Assembly (NCBI GenBank): GCA_949361645.1
Contig: OX442416.1
Location: 19,276,323-19,340,322 of the forward strand
Source: Spongilla lacustris
Lineage: Eukaryota > Porifera > Demospongiae > Spongillida > Spongillidae
Length of the DNA stretch: 64,000 bases
Reading direction: 5' to 3'
Made by a program: the position numbers and the translations under genes. The notes beneath the pieces are model-generated. The model made no database searches, had not been told where the DNA came from, and worked only from the letters and a program-made list of their open reading frames with translations. Shown here piece by piece: positions 36,088 to 48,639 of this stretch (position 1 is its first letter; every line of letters starts with the position of its first letter).

Positions 36088-37182
36088 CAGGCCCGTAGGC
36101 AGAGGGGGTACGAGGGAAGGGGGGGGGCGGGGGGGGGGGGGGGATCGGGGGGGATAACCATTTGACGCTGGAGTTCCGCTTCTCTGGATACTTTATGTGA
36201 CCCGCAGTCCGCGGTAATTCTCCCATATGATAATCAATAATCTACGCGCCGCCCCTCCCCCCCCCCCCCCCCCCCCCCCAACGTACCGTGTACAGTGATG
36301 CCGCGGCCAGCACGGACCGTCCGTGACCGTATTCATTTGACGGTTTTTGACGGCCGACCGTGACCGTGACCGGGAAGCTTACCGATCACGTGATTAAACC
36401 GTGAAAAATAATTGGCCGTCAAATTTATTTGCTGGCCGTCCGTGGCCGTCAGAACTTTTGACGGTCCATTAAGCCAGTTTACGTCACTAGCGTCACGTGC
36501 AGTGGATTTTTTCCCTGCGTGGCAAATGTCGTCTTTCCAAGAACCTTTGAGGATAAGCCACCTGATAGCGCGGTGAAGTCTGCAGCAAACCCGACTGTCA
36601 CCAACACGTGGCTATGGAACCATTTTATTATTTACGTTGTCCGGGCTTGTCCCCCTCGCCATGGCATAGTCTCGTCCCCAGCCTGATATGTATTCGTAAT
36701 ATGCGATGTAATCCATCCGCTGCTACCGAATGTGGGTCTGGGGACGCGACTTGCCGTGATTATGCGTTATCGCGTGGATTCCACGTGCAAGCGACTCATT
36801 GTGAAGATGGAGGATGGATCCAGCCAGGATTGAATTTGTTCTCTTTCTCAGCTGCAATAAAGCCTTTAATCTGTTCTTTCACACTTGCTCTGCTATGCCC
36901 ATGCATACCGTTCATAAACCATTTCTATTGATACGCACATGCCAAACTTCTATAGCATAAATAATGACCGTCCGTGACCGTATTAAAATTTTGACGGCTG
37001 ACGGCCAGCCGTGTACGTGACCGTATTGAAATCATACGGTCCATCTTTAACCGTGAACGTGACCGTCTATATCCAAACGGCCAGCCGTGAACGTGACCGG
37101 ATTGTTAAAAGCTGGCCGCGGCATCACTGACCGTGTATAGTTCCGCTGTCTTAGTTATAGATACTTCCTGGCTACGGGCCTG
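36088..37182. mobile_element. Element with CAGGCCCGTAGSCAG ends, nested in the hAT transposon
   Basis: Left end caggcccgtaggcag, right end read backwards caggcccgtagccag. No matching target duplication (ataattat against tgtcaatg), so the ends could have been rearranged. It contains poly-G/C runs and the 837-bp element below. Confidence 0.5.
36293..37129. mobile_element. 837-bp hAT-type non-autonomous element, 8-bp duplication ACCGTGTA
   Basis: Perfect inverted ends CAGTGATGCCGCGGCCAGC and perfect 8-bp flanks accgtgta (36,285-36,292 and 37,130-37,137), the classic hAT signature. Both subterminal zones are crowded with ccgtccgtgaccgta and tgacggcc words in both orientations, as expected for transposase-binding subterminal repeats. 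A small agtctcgtccccag-ended palindrome sits inside at about 36,667-36,755. Confidence 0.85.
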
Positions 37183-37484
37183 TGTCAATGTATCAACCAG
37201 TAGAGCAACACCGTCACGATAATCAATTCTGTTTTCACGACCAGCGAAGCACGTGATTAAGGTCAGTTAATTACGTAATCATCATTATTGAGGGGGGGGG
37301 GTGCGGACCCCCAGGACCCCCTCGCTGGATCCGCTACTGAATTTAGTCCAACACTTTGAAATCATTCTTATATATTCCCGGCAATGAAATGTATTGTATG
37401 AATATTGCTACGATAGTATTTACACTCAACTAATGGGTGGGCCGAGCCATCCAACCGCCCCCGATCGGACTCTATGGAAAGACG

Positions 37485-40400
37485 ATGTTCGCTAAGCTTA
37501 AGAAGACTTTAGGATTCGGTACGATATTTGACGTATGATGTACGTACATGTAGGCCTATTTTTGACTCTGATGTATCATCGTGTGGGGTGGAGTTGTACG
37601 CCTTGCCCAACCCCACATTGCACCTTTGCCTAGCAGTTTTCGTAGCACCTACTGGCTAGTCGTGTTCACGTATACATACTCGTAACTGACTCGTAGTAAA
37701 GTGAATATGATCCCTAGTCCTACCAGATACTCCACGTTCATATGATAGACAAGTGGATCTTCACGCTGCGGCTGAGAGAGGTGATATTGGCGAGGTGGCG
37801 AGGCTGATTGAAAGTGGAGTATCTGTAAATTACAATTATAGGGTAAGCCGTGATACGATTGTACATGTATAATATTGTACATGTACTCTGCCATCAAATC
37901 CTATATATGGTCATATATCCGAGGAATTTATACAAGTAAATAAAAACATTCTCTAGGAGAAAGTTTGTGGCATATAGGATTGAACTGGGGCACCTGTATA
38001 AAAAGCATGGAAACGGTAAGATTTGATAGAAATTGGACCGGGAAAATAGGCCTATTCCTTCGTCAGCATGCTCTATTTTCGAAAGTTTGTGCTAAATATA
38101 GGCCTATCTAATTTCTGTCAAATCTTGTTTCCATTCATTTTGCTGGCATTGTACCGTTCAATCCTATATGCCACAAACATTCTCCTAGAGCATTTACCTG
38201 TTTCATAAGTTCCCCCCCCCCCACAGTGGTAGTGTAATACAGAAATCATGGGAGAGGGGTTAGGGGTGTATTTCTGCATGCTTAAATTTTTGGGGTGTGA
38301 TTAATTCATCCATTCGAAAGCATTTGTATCCACATATTAAAGTGTCACTAAATTTTTCATCCCACCCACAAAATTGATCAGATAATTAATATCAGATTAA
38401 TGATGATAGTTATAACAATTTGTTATGTAGTGGACAAATCCTCCACATGCACCTCGGCCTCTCCTCCTCCTCCTCCTCCTCCTCCTCCTCCTCCTCCTCC
38501 TCCTCCTCCTCCTCCTCCTCCTCCTCCTCCTCCTCCTCCTCCTCCTCCTCCTCCTCCTCCTCCTCCTCCTCCTCCTCCTCCACCTCCTCCTCCTCCTCCT
38601 CCTCCTCCTCCTCCTCCTCCTCCTCCCTGGTCCTGACCACCTCTTCCCCGGTGGTTGCCTCTGCCTCTAAATGCTACTGGTCTCCCCTCTAGCCATAGCA
38701 GACTGCTGGGGTAGTGGTGGTGGGGGCATCATTTACTACACCTTACAGCTTACTATTCCTAAGAATGGCTTTTTTCAAGACCACCATTGTACTCCACAAG
38801 TGCATGAGAGTTGGTTTCATACAGGGAGTACCAGTATGGGGGAAGGGAATGATTTCAGTCATTAACTACTACATGTTGCACATGTCACACAGGCATCCAT
38901 GACCAGGTGTTAAAAGGGCATGATGTGGTGTTAAATATTGAAGTCATAGGTACATCAGATAGCACAGTTGTAAATATACATCTAATCAAAAAATGATCCC
39001 ACAAAAATGGGGGTCACCAGGGCAGAAATCTTTTTAGTTACTACCGTAGATAGACCGATCATTCATCCCTTACACACATCACGCATGCAGCGCCACACAT
39101 GTACACAGATCATGCTACACGACTCTCCTCAAGTCCGATTGATCTTAAAATTTCATCTTGCTTTTTGAGGTTGTTGCTTCGCTCTTTCATGAGGTAAAAC
39201 TCCATGCATTTGATTCTATTAATGCATGAACGCCACCTGAACATATCACTCACCAAATAAGGTAGTTTCATTCCAATTAATTATTACAATGTTGATGACC
39301 ATGTAGTACATTGTGAACATTGTACCCACCATGTTGGCTGAACTATTGTACCCACTCCAGGATGGTAATACTCCATTACACCTTGCTGCAAGGGAAGGTC
39401 ATACTATATGTGTGGAACATCTCCTTTCCACTCCTGGTATTGATGTGAACATTACGAATATGGTGAGTTGGTCCAAGTAATGATGATATGTATTTCATGA
39501 TCAAATATGTAATGGTGCTGAACACTATCCTGTATATGGATGGTGATGTAAAAAAAAAAAACAAGACCATAGAGCAGCTGCTTCCCTGCTGGTCTATTGA
39601 ATGTTGCTGTATATCAGTTAATTAGATAATGTATAGTTGTTTGGCATTGTTGGTCCATATAAAGTTGCTATAGAAACCTTGCATATCGATCAGACTAGAC
39701 TCCGTGGTATACATGTAAGTGTGCCAGTAGCATATGCTCTTAGTGAACTCTACTTATCTACCTCAAAGATATGATATTGTTAAGTCTGGGCACTAGGTCC
39801 CAGCCTTTAACCTTGGGCCCCAGCTAGGCTAGGAGGAGGGGATTATGAATAACATAGTCTGCACAGCTGTCCATTAATACATTGAAGCCAATAGGACAAA
39901 GTTCATCACTTTGGTAAAGAGGTCCAGGTAGCTGAACCAGTAGTCTGCTGGGTCCCAGATGTTGTCCAGCACCTACTGCCTGTGGAGACCTTCACCTCCT
40001 AGCCTGCTGCCATGTGGAGACCTTCACCTCCTGAAAATCTAATTCTCATGATCACAGCCTATCATTGGAAAAATGGGGAAAAAAATAATAAAATTTTGAA
40101 GTACGGGGTGAAACACTGTACATGTATGTGCTGGGGGCATTTATTGGCTGAATGGTGAGCTCAGGTCCATCTAGGCATTGGTGCACACAGGCCAATAATA
40201 ATATTGGATCATAATATTCGCACAGAGCTACCATAGTGAATATATATATATAGAAATCCATATCAGTTTGAGAAATGTTAGCTCCCATGTACATGTACAT
40301 GTATTATAAAGGCTTTATATGTTACTACCTGCACCCTTCTAACATGAAGCCACTAAGGTGTAAACATACACATGTGTAAACATTTGTACACTAATCTAAT

Positions 40401-43400
40401 GTACTCATTATAACAAAAGGGAAGGGTGAAGAGCCAAGTGAACATGTACATAGATTCAACGGGCCATGTTGATGACCATGTATTACATGTACATGTGTGC
40501 ATTGTACCCACCATGTCGACTGAACTATTGTACCCACTCCAGGATGGTCACACTCCATTACACCTTGCAGCCATGAGAGGTCTTACTACCTGCGTGGAAC
40601 ATCTCCTTTCCACTCCTGGTATTGATGTGAACATTAAGGATGAGGTGAGTTGGATATTAAAATAACATATTGACTGAACTATTCTACCCACTCCAGGGCG
40701 ATCATACTCCATTACATTGGGCTGCACAGGGAGGTCATACAACTTGTGTGAAATGTCTACTTCCCACTGGTGTTAAATCTGTGAACACTCAGGATAGTGT
40801 GAGTTGGTCTATTTAGATATGTAATGAGGTGAGCTGGTCTATTTAATGATCAAGTAATAATGATATGTATGGTGCTGAACACTATCAGTGTATATGGATG
40901 GTGATGTAAAAAACAAGACCATAGAGCAGCTGCTTCTAAGCCTACACACAAAGACCAGTGTGTCCCTTGGTATCTCCTCCCCTTCAACCCCATCAGCAAT
41001 GTTTGTATCATGCATGGAAATATCTACACTCTCGTGATGTTGTGCTATGTTAATGACCATGTACTACATGTACATGTGAACATTGTACCCACCATGTTGA
41101 CCGAACTATCGTACCCACTCCAGCATGGTAATACTCCATTACACCTTGCTGCCATGGGAGGTCATACTACTTGTGTGGAATATATCCTGTCCACCCGTGG
41201 TATTGATATGAACATTAAGAATAGGGTGAGTTGGTCCACTGAATTTTAAAATACAATATGCACTGGTATAGGAACTGTAGCAGATCATGAACTACATGTA
41301 CATGTGTACATTGTATACACCAATTTGACTGAACTATTGTACCCACATCAGGATGGCAATACTCCATTATACCTTGCTACAACTGGGGGTCATACTACCT
41401 GTGTGGAATGTCTCCTTTCAAATCCTGGTATTAACATTAACATTAAGAATAGGGTAAGTTGGTCAATTTTAAAGCACTGTTTTAGGAACTATAGCAGACC
41501 ATGGACTACATGTACATGTGTCCATTGTACCCACCATGTTGGCTGAACTATTTTACCCACTCCAGGATGGTAATACTCCATTACACCATGCTGCCATGGG
41601 AGGTCATACTACTTTTGTGGAACATCTCCTGTCCACTCCTGGTATTGATGTGAACATTAAGAATAGGGTGAGTTGGTCCACTGAATTTGAAAATAAAACA
41701 TGCACTGCTATAGTAACTGCAGTATCAGACCATGGACTACATGTACATGTGCACATTGTACCCACTCCAGGATGGTAATACTCCGTTACACCTTGCTACA
41801 AGGGGGGATCATACTTCATGTATGGAATATCTCCTTTCCACTCCTGGTATTGATATGAACATTACGAATAGGGTGAGTTGTTCTACTGAATATTAAAATA
41901 AGATATGCACTGTTACAGGAACTGTAGCAGACCATGTACTACATGTACATGTGTACATTGTACCCACTCCAGGATGGTAATACTCCATTACACCATGCTA
42001 CCATGGGAGGTCATACTACTTGTGTGGAACATCTCCTGTCCACTCCTGGTATTGATGTGAACATTAAGAATAGGGTGAGTTGGTCCACTGAATATTAAAA
42101 TAAGATATGCACTGTTACAGGAACTGTAGCAGACCATGTACTACATGTACATGTGCACATTGTACCCACTCCAGGATGGTAATACTTCGTTACACCTTGC
42201 TACAAGGGGGGATCATACTTCATGTGTGGAATATCTCCTTTCCACTCCTGGTATTGATGTGAACATTAAGGATGGGGTGAGTTGGTCAACTGAATATTAA
42301 ATAAGATATGCAACTGTTACTACATGTACATGTACTGGTATTGATGTCAAAATTGAGGCTTTGGTGATATGTTCTATTGAATATTGTTGGGCATCGCATG
42401 AGAATGCAGTTCAATTTGACTGATAAGAGTTTGGTTTGTTTATACCTGGCATGATTGGGATAGGCATGCCATTTAACAGTATGCAGGGAAGACTTTTTAT
42501 TTTTGCCCACCTCCTGATTCAAACATGGCAGTAAATCTCTGATTTCTCTTGGTAAACTCTACATGTCTACCTCACAGCCTTGCTGGCATCTGGTATGATA
42601 TTGTGTGCAAATTGTGAAGTCTGGGCACTAGGGCCCAGCCTTTAACCTTGGGCCCCGGCTAGGCTAGGAGGAGGGGAGTATGAATAACATAGCCTGCACA
42701 GCTGTCCATAATACATTGAAGCCAATAGGACAAAGCTCACCACTCATCAAAAACTATCCCAGCAGCTGTGATGTACATGTTAACCTTCTCTTCCTCCTCC
42801 CATTTATTAATGATTATATCTTTTTACATATATGTATATGTGTACTTCAATTAGTGGCTTCTTAATTGAAGGGGCCATATTGATGACCATGCACTACATG
42901 TACACGTGTCCACCATGTTGACCGAACTATTCTACCCACTCCAGTATTGTTGTACTCCATTACACCTTGCGGCAAGGGGAGGTCATACTACTTATGTGAA
43001 ACATCTACTTTCCAATCCTGGTATTGTTTTGAACATTCAGGATGAGGTGAATTGGTCCTATGTAATGATCAAGTAATAATGATATGTATGGTGCTGAACA
43101 CTATCCTGTATATGGATGGTGATGTAAAAAAACAAGAAAATAGCGCAGCTGCTTCTAAGCCTACACACAATGACCAGTGTATCCCTTGGTCTTCAACTCC
43201 ATCATGCAGCAATGTTTGCATCATGCATGTAAATGTGTACACCCTCGTGATGTCGCATTTGAAAGGCCATGTTGATGACCATGTACTACATGTACATGTG
43301 TTTATTGTACCCACAATGTGGACTGAACTATTGATTGATTGATTGGATTTGATTGCATACATACATATACATACATATGCAAAATGGCAAATAGTTGCAT

Positions 43401-45664
43401 GACATGTACATGTACTTGCACTTAGCAATATATTGTAACCATTCCAGGGTGGTGGTACTCCATTACACTTTGCAGCCAGGGAAGGTCATACTACATGTGT
43501 GGAACATCTCCTTTCCACTCCTGGTATTGATGTGAACATTAAGGATAAGGTGAGTTGGACCACTGAATATTCAAATATGATATGCACTGTTACTATTGTA
43601 CCCTCTCCAGGATGGTAATACTGCATTACATTTTGCTGCAAGGGGAGGTGATTCTACTATTGTGGAACATCTCCTTTCCATTCCTGGTATTGAGGTGAAC
43701 CATAAGGGTAAGGTGAGTAGGTTTACTGAAGTAGTTGTTCAGTTTGACAGGTAAGATTTTGGATTTAATCAAATCCTAGCAGCAGTGATGTAAATGTTAA
43801 ATTCCTCTTCCTGCTCCTCTTTTTAATAATTACACATATATGTAAGTGTGTAATTGAATTAGTTGCTGTAACCATCCAGTTAGGTCATACTCCACTACAT
43901 TCTGCTGCAGAGGGAGGCTATACTACTTGTGTAAAACAACTCCTTTCCACTCCTGGTATTGAGGTGAACATTAAGGATTGGGTGAGTTGGTCCACTGAAT
44001 ATTAAAATAAGATATTCACTGGTTAAGGAACTGTAGCAGACCACATGTGTACATTGTACCCATCATGTTGACAGAATAATTGTACCCATTCCAGTATGAT
44101 GGTGATACTCCATTGCATCTTGCTGCAAAGGGAGGTCATTCTACTATTGTGGAACATCTCCTTTCCACTCCTGGTATTGATGTGAACATTAAGAATAAGG
44201 CAAGCTGGTCTATTTAATGATCAAGTAATAATGATATGTATGGTGCTGAACACTATCCTGTATATGGATGGTGATGTAAAAAACAAGACCATAGAGCAGC
44301 TGCTTCTAAGCCTACACACAAAGACCAGAGTGTCCCTTGGTATCTCCTCCCCTTTAACCCCATCAGCAATGTTTGTATCATGCATGTAAATGTGTACACT
44401 CTCGTGATTTTGTATGTGAAAGGCCATGTTGATGACCATGTACTACATGTATATTGTACCCACCATGTTGACTGAACTATTGTACCCACTCCAGTATGGT
44501 TTTACTCCATTACACCTTGCTACAATTGAAGGTCATACTACTTGTGTGGAACATCTCCTTTCCACTCCTGGTATTGATGTGAACATTAGCGATATGGTGA
44601 GTTGCTCCACTTAATATTAAAATAAGATATGCACTGATATAGGAACTGTAGCAATGAGTATCATGTACTACGTGTACATTGTACCCACCATGTGGGCTAT
44701 CCTCACTCCAGCATAGTTGTACTCCATTACACTATGCTGCAAAGGGAGGTTATTCTGCTGTTGTACAAAATCTCATTTCCACTCCTGGTATTGATGTGAA
44801 TATTGAGAATAAGGTGAGCTGGTCTATTTAATGATCAAATAATAATGATATGTGTACACCCTCGTGATGTTGTATATGAAAGGCCATGTTGATGACCATG
44901 TACTACATGTACATGTGTACATTGTAGCCACCATGTTGGCTGAACTATTGTACTCATTACAGGGTGGTGATACTCCATTGCACCTTGCTACAAGAGGAGG
45001 TCATATTACTTGTGTGGAACATCTCCTTTCCACTCCTGGTATTTATGTGAACATTAAGGATATGGTGAGTTGCTCCATTGAATATTAAAATAAGATATGC
45101 GCTATAATAGGAACTGTAGCAGACCACGTACTACACGTACATGTGTTCATTGCACCGACCATTTTGACTGAACTATTGTACCCACTCCAGTATGGTAATA
45201 CTCCATTACACTGTGCTGCAAGGGGAGGTCATACTAATTGTGTGGAATGTCTCCTGTCCACTTGTGGTATCAATGTGAACATTAAGAATAGGGTGAGTTG
45301 GTCCACTGAATATTAAATAAGATATGCACTGTTATAGGAACTGTAGCTGACATAGCAAGCCACTACACTTTTTTGGTTCAAATGATAAACATGCAGCACT
45401 ATTGCAGCTTCTTCACCTTGGTACACATATTGTTCAGTCATTATCAGATGGTGGATACTAAACTGAGTGAATAATATCAGTAATAACTAAATGCAATGTG
45501 AAATGTTGTACCCACTTCAGGATGGTGAAACTGCATTAGACATTTCTCCTGGTGATACTCTATTATGCTATGCTGCAAGGAGAGGTTTTACTACTTGTGT
45601 GGAACATCTCCTTTCCACTCCGGGTTTTGATGTGGATAATGCATTTAAGACAATTTATTATTAA
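37485..45664 (+). CDS. Ankyrin-exon-array gene 1 (predicted ~710 residues)
   Basis: Exon 1 (37,485-37,518) encodes MFAKLKKTLGFG and ends in phase 1 at GTACGA. Exon 2 (37,727-37,842) encodes DLHAAAERGDIGEVARLIES, the first ankyrin half. Then come 18 phase-0 exons, one 34-residue ankyrin repeat each (TPLHLAA..GHTTCVEHLLSTPGIDVNI), starting at 39,361, 40,543, 40,697, 41,124, 41,352, 41,566, 41,771, 41,973, 42,175, 42,945, 43,448, 43,611, 43,880, 44,095, 44,495, 44,712, 44,963 and 45,191. Each is 102 bases, except 105 at 44,095. All are open, and nearly all follow a CCACTCCAG-type acceptor and end at GTGAGT-type donors. The terminal exon (45,521-45,664) ends DNAFKTIYY. No signal peptide, membrane segment or other domain. 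Probably a cytosolic ankyrin-only scaffold; partner unknown. Confidence 0.7.
37951..38190. mobile_element. 240-bp palindromic MITE, 4-bp duplication CATT
   Basis: Ends ctctaggagaaagtttgtgg and its mirrored form; arms include catataggattgaactgg and aaaagcatggaaac. Flanks catt on both sides. A minimal copy is at about 61,437-61,490 in the equivalent intron of gene 3. Confidence 0.75.
38205..38970. repeat. Intron-2 block shared with gene 3, with (CTC)n
   Basis: Matches 62,260-62,930 (tggacaaatcctccacatgc; tggttgcctctgcctctaaa; gtacatcagata). Here a (CTC)n tract of about 165 bases (38,460-38,625) has expanded, whereas gene 3 has only a short one. The reverse strand reads RPVAFRGRGNHRGRGGQDQG, but neither copy gives a continuous gene. 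Confidence 0.7.
40846..41035. repeat. Intron module A (gatcaagtaataatgatatg), co-amplified
   Basis: About 190 bases starting aatgatcaagtaataatgat and including gtgctgaacactatcctgta, caagaccatagagcagctgc and cagtgtgtcccttggtatct. Also at about 39,497, 43,065, 44,218, 54,816, 55,658, 56,260 and 58,277, always just after an ankyrin exon donor. Minus-strand open frames (for example ending RIVFSTIHIIIT) recur with it and are not genes. Confidence 0.8.
42610..42760. repeat. Intron module B (gaagtctgggcactagggcc)
   Basis: The block gaagtctgggcactagggcc...ttgggccccggctaggctag...gtctgcacagctgtccataa recurs at about 39,784-39,910, 57,500-57,640 and partly 55,235-55,320. It lies in long introns of both ankyrin genes. 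Confidence 0.75.
44095..44199 (+). CDS. Ankyrin exon of gene 1 with a GC donor
   Basis: It encodes YDGDTPLHLAAKGGHSTIVE and onward, 35 residues. The 3' boundary reads AAG|GCAAGC instead of AAG|GTGAGT. A GC-AG intron with strong surrounding consensus is functional in animals at low frequency. It could also mark a point mutation that reduces inclusion of this exon. Confidence 0.6.
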
Positions 45665-45699
45665 TTACAGGTATTATTAATGTATTAGATTGTTATGTG

Positions 45700-46990
45700 T
45701 TCCCATTTTTGCAGTGATAAATTTATTATATCGCTAACTGTAAATTCATATCCACTTTAAGGACATGTACATCACATCACATCTCCGGCCCAACAACAAC
45801 TCAGCAGTCTTGTACTTCAACAAAGGACATCTACACCTTCCAGCCCCCATATCATTTAGTGTGATGTTAGACCATGAATTTCATTCATGACCCACATGCA
45901 GTAGAATGCATATGGTCAGTAACTAGTAAATAAATGAATATCATAATATAGGATTTGAAGGCAATAATATCATTGATGGCCCCCTTCACTTACAACTTAA
46001 ATAAAGTTTTAACAGGCTAGGGCAAATGCCATCTCTATCCTGGGCTGGACAATGCTCCCATCTTACTTATTTGTTGTATGTCTGCGTGGCTTCATGTTTG
46101 AAGGGGCCATGTTTGATGACCATGTACTAAATGTACATGTGTACACTGCATCCACCATAATTCATTCCAGGATGTTAATACTGCATTACACTTTGCTCCA
46201 CTAGTGGATGGTGGTAGCACTCCATTACACCTTGCTGCAAGGCTTGCTACTTGTATGGAACATTTCCTTTCCACTCCTGGTATTGATGTGGATACTGCAT
46301 TTAAGAATTTTTTAAATTAATTACTGTTTTTATCAATGTATTAGATGTTTTTTGCAGTGATTAATTTACTACATTTGATAAAATTCATGTCCACTTTAAG
46401 CACATATACATCACATCTTTCCACACCTCTGGCCTATAACAACTCAGCAGTCTTGTCCTTCACTGAACAAAAGACACATTCACCTCCCTTGGTGTAATGT
46501 TGGCTGTGCATGAGAATCATAATTTCACAACATTCATGACCCATGCTAGAATGGTCAGGAACTAGACAAGAAGATATACACATTCTCTATGAGAGAGTTG
46601 GAGGTAAATAGGATTTGAAGGTAATACTGAATAAAGACTTGTATAAACCTGGATGATCAATCTCTAAATGATCAAGTAGCTATAGGTCAGATTTCATACA
46701 ACAATTTATTATTGTCGGTGTTATTGTTCCCATTTTTGCAGTGATCAATTTATTACATTTGATATAACTAACGGGCTTTAAATTCATGTCCACTTTAAGA
46801 ACATGTATATCACATCTTTCTTTCAACACCTCCGGCCCATCCACTCAGCAGCCTTGTACTTTATCAAAGAAGCGGTACTTGCTATGGTCTATGGATACCT
46901 GCCCTTGCTGTGGTTGCTATATGAAGACCCCAACCACCGTGCACTGTGCCAAACAGAAACTGGAACATTGAACAGCCCGTCTGCTATTAT
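45700..46990. repeat. Repeated 3'-end module after terminal exons
   Basis: The block gttcccatttttgcagtgat, ttcatgtccactttaagcac and aactcagcagtcttgt occurs after both terminal exons (45,702 and 46,345), again at 46,725-46,870, and after gene 2 at 59,740-59,870. AATAAA-like words are at about 45,929 and 46,000. This is the likely 3' untranslated region, copied with the end exons. An open frame at 46,803-47,042 with a hydrophobic patch follows the third copy and is not supported as a gene. Confidence 0.6.
46171..46320 (+). CDS. Second terminal ankyrin exon after gene 1
   Basis: After an attccag acceptor this open exon of 150 bases encodes DVNTALHFAPLVDGGSTPLH, ARLATCMEHFLSTPGIDV and the tail DTAFKNFLN before a stop. 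It is the same kind of end exon as 45,521-45,664 and 59,601-59,717. It may be an alternative last exon of gene 1, or the only remnant of a further array. The repeat is degenerate (missing RGGHT). Confidence 0.5.
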   Translation, partial: DVNTALHFAPLVDGGSTPLHLAARLATCMEHFLSTPGIDVDTAFKNFLN

Positions 46991-47042
46991 TAAATTTTCA
47001 ATATCGATGGCTACGAATCATACAATCTTAACTTCGCGATGA

Positions 47043-47582
47043 CATTACCCTTTCGTGAAGTACAATATTAGGGTAGCTATGAATTATGAACTTACACTGC
47101 TCATGAGCAGCTGTTTTATATATTACTAACATTAATATCGTGCATGGATGAAACTCAGTTGAAGCGTACTAGTAAATACGACTCGACTACTCAGTTTGTA
47201 TCTGGCTTCGTGAGGACTGTGTTTGCGATGGGGCTGGGGACAAGGGGACCAAAAGTTATAAGCCAAGGTTAACACTGCAGTCCGCACACTTGCACTTGCA
47301 TGGCAAGTTAAGCTTATTACGTTAGGCCAGCACTCATCACACATAATATAATAGGATGTCTGCTGGACGTGTTCTGGAATCAAATTGTCCCCATCCACAG
47401 CCAACTTCTAGGTGTGCAGACAAAAGAGCTCGCTGAAAGGTGTTGTATACCTCATTGTATACCACACTGTGATTACTTACACTGACACCTCCCCTTTTTG
47501 CATAGGATTGACTCCCAACCACCATTTGACAGGCAGTTCAGGTCATGGTGCAAGCTGAGTATAATAATTATTTCTCTACTGA
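47043..47582. other. No supported feature
   Basis: Intergenic after gene 1; no gene or repeat recognised. Confidence 0.4.
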
Positions 47583-48635
47583 CATGAGAAAGGTTTTGGT
47601 ATATAGAATTTGAAGGCAATTGTGGTGTAAAATGCGAGGAAAAAAAAGGAAAAATGAAATAGTCATATGGGAAAGTTTACGAGAAAAGGGACCTAGCGTG
47701 TATTATAAAAAAGTATAATAAAAATGCATTACGTTTGATTTGCTATAACTTCCGAATAGTTAAAGCTATCAACTTCCTATTTTCAATACTTCATACTGCA
47801 CCATTTCTCTATGGTAAAATACATTTTGGAGTCTTGCACTTGCTCCGTGTCAGTATTGCAACGTTCGATACCCCACTGGGTTCAAACCCGCCATAACTTT
47901 TGGTAGGAGTAATTAATTCGCTTCAAATTCGGTTTATAGGTAGAGAGGTCCTATACCTATCGATTTGTTCTGTTCGTTGATTTTTATGCCATCCATTACG
48001 GAGATACAGTTGAACAAACTACGTGCCCATTTTCGCGCTCGATTCGCGCCAATGATTTGGGCAAATTGCGTTCCGCTCAAAGTATGGGGAGGCGGGGATT
48101 ATAACATTGGCGCGAATCAAGCGGGAAAACGTGCACGTAGTTTGTTCAACTGTATCTCCGTAACGGATGGCATAAAAATTAACGAACAGAACAAATCGAA
48201 AGATATAGGACCTCTCTACCTACAAACCGAATTTGAAGCGAAGTGATTACTCCTACCAAAAGTTATGGCGGGTTTGAACCCAGTGGGGTATCGAACGTTG
48301 TAATACTGACGCGGAGCAAGTGCAAGACTCCAAAATGTATTTTACCATAGAGAAATGGTGCAGTATGAAGTGTTGAAAATAGGAAGTTGATAGCGTTAAC
48401 TGATCGGAAGTTATAGCAAATCAAACGTAATGCATTTTTATTATACTTTTTTATAATACACGCTAGGTCCCTTTTCTCGTAAACTTTCCCATATATTTAG
48501 CAAGCACATTGTAGGATGATGTGGCATTGTTCAGTGATAAATATAGGATTATTTCATTTTTCCATAATCCTTTTTTTCCTCGCATTTTACACCACTATTG
48601 CCTTCTAATTCTATATACCAAAATACTTTCTCATG
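47583..48635. mobile_element. Palindromic MITE interrupted by a family-L palindrome
   Basis: The outer ends are catgagaaaggttttggtat and its mirrored form at 48,616-48,635. The arms include gtgtaaaatgcgaggaaaa. Between the arms lies the 824-bp element described next. Confidence 0.75.
47668..48491. mobile_element. Family-L long palindrome, 824 bp
   Basis: It starts tgggaaagtttacgagaaaa and ends with the reverse complement. The arms are about 380 bases (gtttgatttgctataacttc; ttcgataccccactgggttc; ggagatacagttgaacaaac) around a loop of about 60 bases with gtatggggaggcgg. The open frame in the right arm is the mirror of one in the left arm. No gene. Confidence 0.85.
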
Positions 48636-48639
48636 ACGC

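Larger units (their letters stand above)
32511..37339 (-). mobile_element. hAT transposon encoding a ZMYM1-like transposase
   Basis: Left end CAGTGGCGGATACAG, right end read backwards CAGTAGCGGATCCAG. The flanks share attta (aggattta before, aatttagt after), an imperfect 5-bp target duplication. Inside, one minus-strand gene covers 35,950-32,857. Two other elements are inserted between its start and the right end (36,088-37,182 and 36,293-37,129). Ends and protein type fit the Tip100/ZMYM1-like branch of hAT. Confidence 0.7.

Noticed and set aside
38400..38692. Poly-Pro, poly-Ser and poly-Glu frames
   Set aside because: (CTC)n expansion in an intron; the homologous intron of gene 3 lacks it.
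44221..44489. Recurrent minus-strand frame ending RIVFSTIHIIIT (at least eight copies)
   Set aside because: Antisense of intron module A; copies carry different shifts and start points, with no sign of protein-level conservation.
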